DNA of 7,826 nt from Erysipelotrichaceae bacterium (GTDB taxonomy: Bacteria; Bacillota_I; Bacilli_A; Erysipelotrichales; Erysipelotrichaceae): the NCBI GenBank assembly GCA_900770275.1, contig CAAGJS010000294.1:1-7826 (forward strand), written 5' to 3'. Made by a program: the position numbers and the translations under genes. How positions within the stretch are numbered: position 1 is the stretch's first letter; each line of letters begins with the position of its first letter. Below are positions 6,125 through 7,826 of the stretch, one piece after another. Below the pieces are notes generated by a model. The model was not told the origin of the DNA, did not search any database, and saw only the letters and a program-made list of their open reading frames with translations.

Positions 6125-6897
6125 TGCGGATCCGTCAGCTGACCTTCGAAGATTTTCCGGATGCGGAAAATCTTGCGCGGGAAGCTTTTTTTGCGGCAGA
6201 TCAGTTTCATCTGAAAAAGGAAAGTGCCGCTGCGTATCTCACCTCGATTCCGGATCATCTGAAGAAGGGGACGGCGATCGGGGCATTTGAACGCGACCTT
6301 TCCGGCTTTGCAGTACGGGAAGGAAATGAAATGACCCTGTTGGCGGTTCGACCGGAGGTACAGGGCAAAGGCATCGCCACAAAGCTTCTGCTGGCAGCAG
6401 CCGCCGATGCCGAAAAGCACAACGAGACGCGGCTGCGTGTCCGTACGCTGCGCTCCCTTGTTCCGCTGTACCGTTCGTTCGGCTTTGTGACGGAAGGCGA
6501 AGAAGAAGAGGAAGACGGTGTCCTCTATGTGCAGATGGAGTATCTGCTGGGACGTCGCTGGCTGAATCAAACGGTTCATGTGACGGTGGAGCTTCCATAT
6601 GGAAGCTATCATCCCCTGTATCCGGATGAGGAAGTGACGGCCAATAAGGGCAGCGTCGAGGAAAGTGTTGGCGAGGGCGATTATTTGAGCGCCTATGTTG
6701 TCGGAGTGGAAGAGCCGCTGGACAGCTTTACGGGAACAGTCATCGGGATCATCTATCGCCGCAATGCGGATGGCTATGCCCTGATCGTCGCAAAGGACAA
6801 TCAGCTTTCAAAGGAAGATGTGATCCGTTCCATCGCCTTTGAGGAGCAGTACTACGATACACAGATACTCTGGGCAGATGAGGAGGAAACGAAATGA
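6124..6897 (+). CDS. GNAT acetyltransferase fused to a degenerate inorganic-pyrophosphatase-like domain
   Basis: The 257-residue product has two domains. Residues 1 to about 142 form a GNAT fold: IRQLTFEDF at the start, a MTLLAVRPE strand (70-78), the acetyl-CoA loop QGKGIA (80-85), and LYRSFGF (115-121), followed by a run of acidic residues (125-131). Residues about 150-250 resemble the small pyrophosphatase-like proteins of Firmicutes: VTVELPYGSYHP (153-164), NKGSV (174-178), EGDYLSAYVVGVEEP (184-198) and FTGTVIGIIYRR (202-213). Compared with the pyrophosphatase pattern I recall (NYGYV, then DGE/DGD-x-x-D), the tyrosines are Lys/Ser here and the last acidic metal ligand is Ser189. Pyrophosphate hydrolysis is therefore doubtful, and the domain may bind a ligand or partner instead. 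The ATG at 6124 overlaps the sseB stop TGA by one base, and GGGAG lies eleven bases upstream; a TTG at 6121 is a less likely start. The acetylation substrate is unknown. Confidence 0.85.
   Translation: MRIRQLTFEDFPDAENLAREAFFAADQFHLKKESAAAYLTSIPDHLKKGTAIGAFERDLSGFAVREGNEMTLLAVRPEVQGKGIATKLLLAAAADAEKHNETRLRVRTLRSLVPLYRSFGFVTEGEEEEEDGVLYVQMEYLLGRRWLNQTVHVTVELPYGSYHPLYPDEEVTANKGSVEESVGEGDYLSAYVVGVEEPLDSFTGTVIGIIYRRNADGYALIVAKDNQLSKEDVIRSIAFEEQYYDTQILWADEEETK
6881..6886 (+). promoter_or_regulatory. Strong Shine-Dalgarno site of the Gfo/Idh/MocA gene inside the preceding gene
   Basis: AGGAGG lies seven bases before the ATG at 6894. It is inside the last codons of the GNAT fusion gene, whose stop overlaps this start as ATGA (6894-6897). 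The site decides the start and suggests both coupled and independent initiation. Confidence 0.9.
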
Positions 6898-7826
6898 TCC
6901 GTCTTGGCATTGTTGGCACCAACTTTATTTCCGATACCTTTGTCGCCAGTACAAGTGAAGAAAAGGATCTGACACTGCAGGCGGTGGCCAGCGGTCATCG
7001 GGAGAATGCGGAAAAGTTTGCGCAGAAATATAACATTCCATCCGTCTATGATTCACTGGATGAAATGCTTCAGGCGAAAGCCGTGGATGCAGTCTACATC
7101 GCTTCGCCCAATGCGCTGCATGTTCCGATGACGAAGCTGTGCGTTGAGCACCGTGTGCCCGTATTGACCGAGAAGCCGTTTGCGGTCAATGAGAAGGAGG
7201 CGGCGGCTGTCTTTGCGCTTGCCGCAAAAAACAATGTCCTTGTGCAGGATGCGATCGTTCCTCTCTATACGAAGAATCTTCAGATTCTGAAAGAGACGAT
7301 CGGTACGATTGGTACGATCCGCCGCGTCTTCTTCAACTATTCCCGTTACTCGAGCCGCTATGATGCCTATCGGGCAGGGAAGAATCCGACGACGTTCCGC
7401 TATGAACTGTGCAACGGAACATTCATGGATCTCGGCGTTTATTGCCTCGCGGATCTTGTGAGCCTGTTTGGCGAACCCGAAGTCATTCAGTCCCATGCCG
7501 TCAAGCTTGCCAGTGGTGTCGATGGGACGTCGAGTGCCATTGTCAGCTATCCGGATTTTGACGGCATTGTGATGGCTTCCAAGATCAGTACGAGTGCTTT
7601 TGATTCCGAGATTGAGGGGGAGGATGGTACGATCCGTATCAATAATCCCGGCATTCTTACCTCGATCGTTCGTATTGACCGTGTCACGAAAGAAGAGAAG
7701 GAGCTTGCCCAGCCGTGTCCGTATCCGATGGCGGCCGAGATCCATGATTTTCTCGAAAACATCAAAGAAGGAAGAACAGAATCACAGATCGTACCGCATT
7801 CGCTGACGCTTTCGATTCTTCATACC
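6894..7826 (+). CDS. Gfo/Idh/MocA-family NAD(P)-dependent oxidoreductase (partial, 3' end off the right edge)
   Basis: The visible 311 residues read to the window edge without a stop; family members are usually about 320-340 residues, so little is missing. The N-terminal Rossmann domain opens with RLGIVGTNFIS (3-13), a variant of the nucleotide-binding glycine motif. TEKPFAV (92-98) holds the conserved Glu93-Lys94-Pro95, whose lysine is the usual catalytic residue. The C-terminal domain contains FMDLGVYCLADL (177-188), with Asp179 and Tyr183 where many members have Asp and His; Tyr also occurs in dihydrodiol dehydrogenase and glucose-fructose oxidoreductase-like branches. Such enzymes oxidise or reduce sugars, inositols, trans-dihydrodiols or related compounds; the substrate cannot be assigned. 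It is the third gene of the operon, joined to the GNAT fusion by a 4-nt overlap, so the neighbours are probably made together. Confidence 0.93.
   Translation, partial: MIRLGIVGTNFISDTFVASTSEEKDLTLQAVASGHRENAEKFAQKYNIPSVYDSLDEMLQAKAVDAVYIASPNALHVPMTKLCVEHRVPVLTEKPFAVNEKEAAAVFALAAKNNVLVQDAIVPLYTKNLQILKETIGTIGTIRRVFFNYSRYSSRYDAYRAGKNPTTFRYELCNGTFMDLGVYCLADLVSLFGEPEVIQSHAVKLASGVDGTSSAIVSYPDFDGIVMASKISTSAFDSEIEGEDGTIRINNPGILTSIVRIDRVTKEEKELAQPCPYPMAAEIHDFLENIKEGRTESQIVPHSLTLSILHT
7296..7322 (+). repeat. Short in-frame 9-bp tandem repeat in the oxidoreductase gene
   Basis: ACGATCGGT, ACGATTGGT and ACGATCCGC follow one another directly and encode Thr-Ile-Gly, Thr-Ile-Gly, Thr-Ile-Arg (residues 135-143) just before a strand of the C-terminal domain. 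Family members often have a Gly-x-Ile-Gly-x-Ile-Arg pattern here, so this may be convergent coding rather than a true duplication. Confidence 0.4.

Noticed and set aside
6100..6612. Minus-strand 170-residue open frame
   Set aside because: It is antisense to the GNAT domain and shows no domain or start signal.
7053..7745. Minus-strand 230-residue open frame
   Set aside because: It is antisense to the Gfo/Idh/MocA oxidoreductase, whose motifs and ribosome site are clear. The frame is Arg/Ile/Asp-rich, with no recognisable domain or ribosome site.

Overview
The window looks like chromosomal DNA from a Gram-positive member of the Bacillota. The reasons are strong AGGAGG-type Shine-Dalgarno sites, sigma-A-like promoters, a zinc-ribbon membrane-anchored HtrA, an SseB-family protein, and a GtrA/GT2 plus GT-C pair of the kind that decorates cell-wall polymers. 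Base composition is moderate. An Erysipelotrichia-like gut bacterium is a guess from overall flavour only. I see no mobile element, RNA gene, CRISPR array or integrase.

Left block (about 1-2060, minus strand): a nearly complete HtrA/DegP-type serine protease running off the left edge, and upstream of it a small six-helix rhomboid protease. Each has its own recognisable promoter. The htrA promoter carries an 11-bp-spaced direct repeat typical of an OmpR/PhoB-family response regulator site just upstream of its -10. The rhomboid promoter lies so close to the start codon that the mRNA would be leaderless.

Middle block (about 2116-5186, minus strand): a two-gene glycosylation module. A 657-residue polytopic GT-C-like membrane protein is followed 29 nt later by a fused protein with a GT2 polyprenyl-phosphate glycosyltransferase domain and a GtrA flippase-like domain. 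Together they contain all three parts of a GtrA/GtrB/GT-C system: charging the lipid carrier with sugar, flipping it, and transferring it outside the cell. This block is visibly poorer in G+C than both flanks in hand-counted lines, which hints at a separate history.

Right block (5309-7826, plus strand): a tightly packed operon of an SseB-family protein, a GNAT acetyltransferase fused to a degenerate inorganic-pyrophosphatase-like domain, and a Gfo/Idh/MocA oxidoreductase cut by the right edge. Junctions overlap by 1 nt and 4 nt, so translation is probably coupled. The middle and right blocks diverge from a 122-bp region where two good promoters sit back to back with overlapping -35 regions.

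The most unusual items are the GNAT-pyrophosphatase-like fusion, the compact glycosylation module, and the repeat-controlled, zinc-ribbon-bearing HtrA next to a rhomboid protease.
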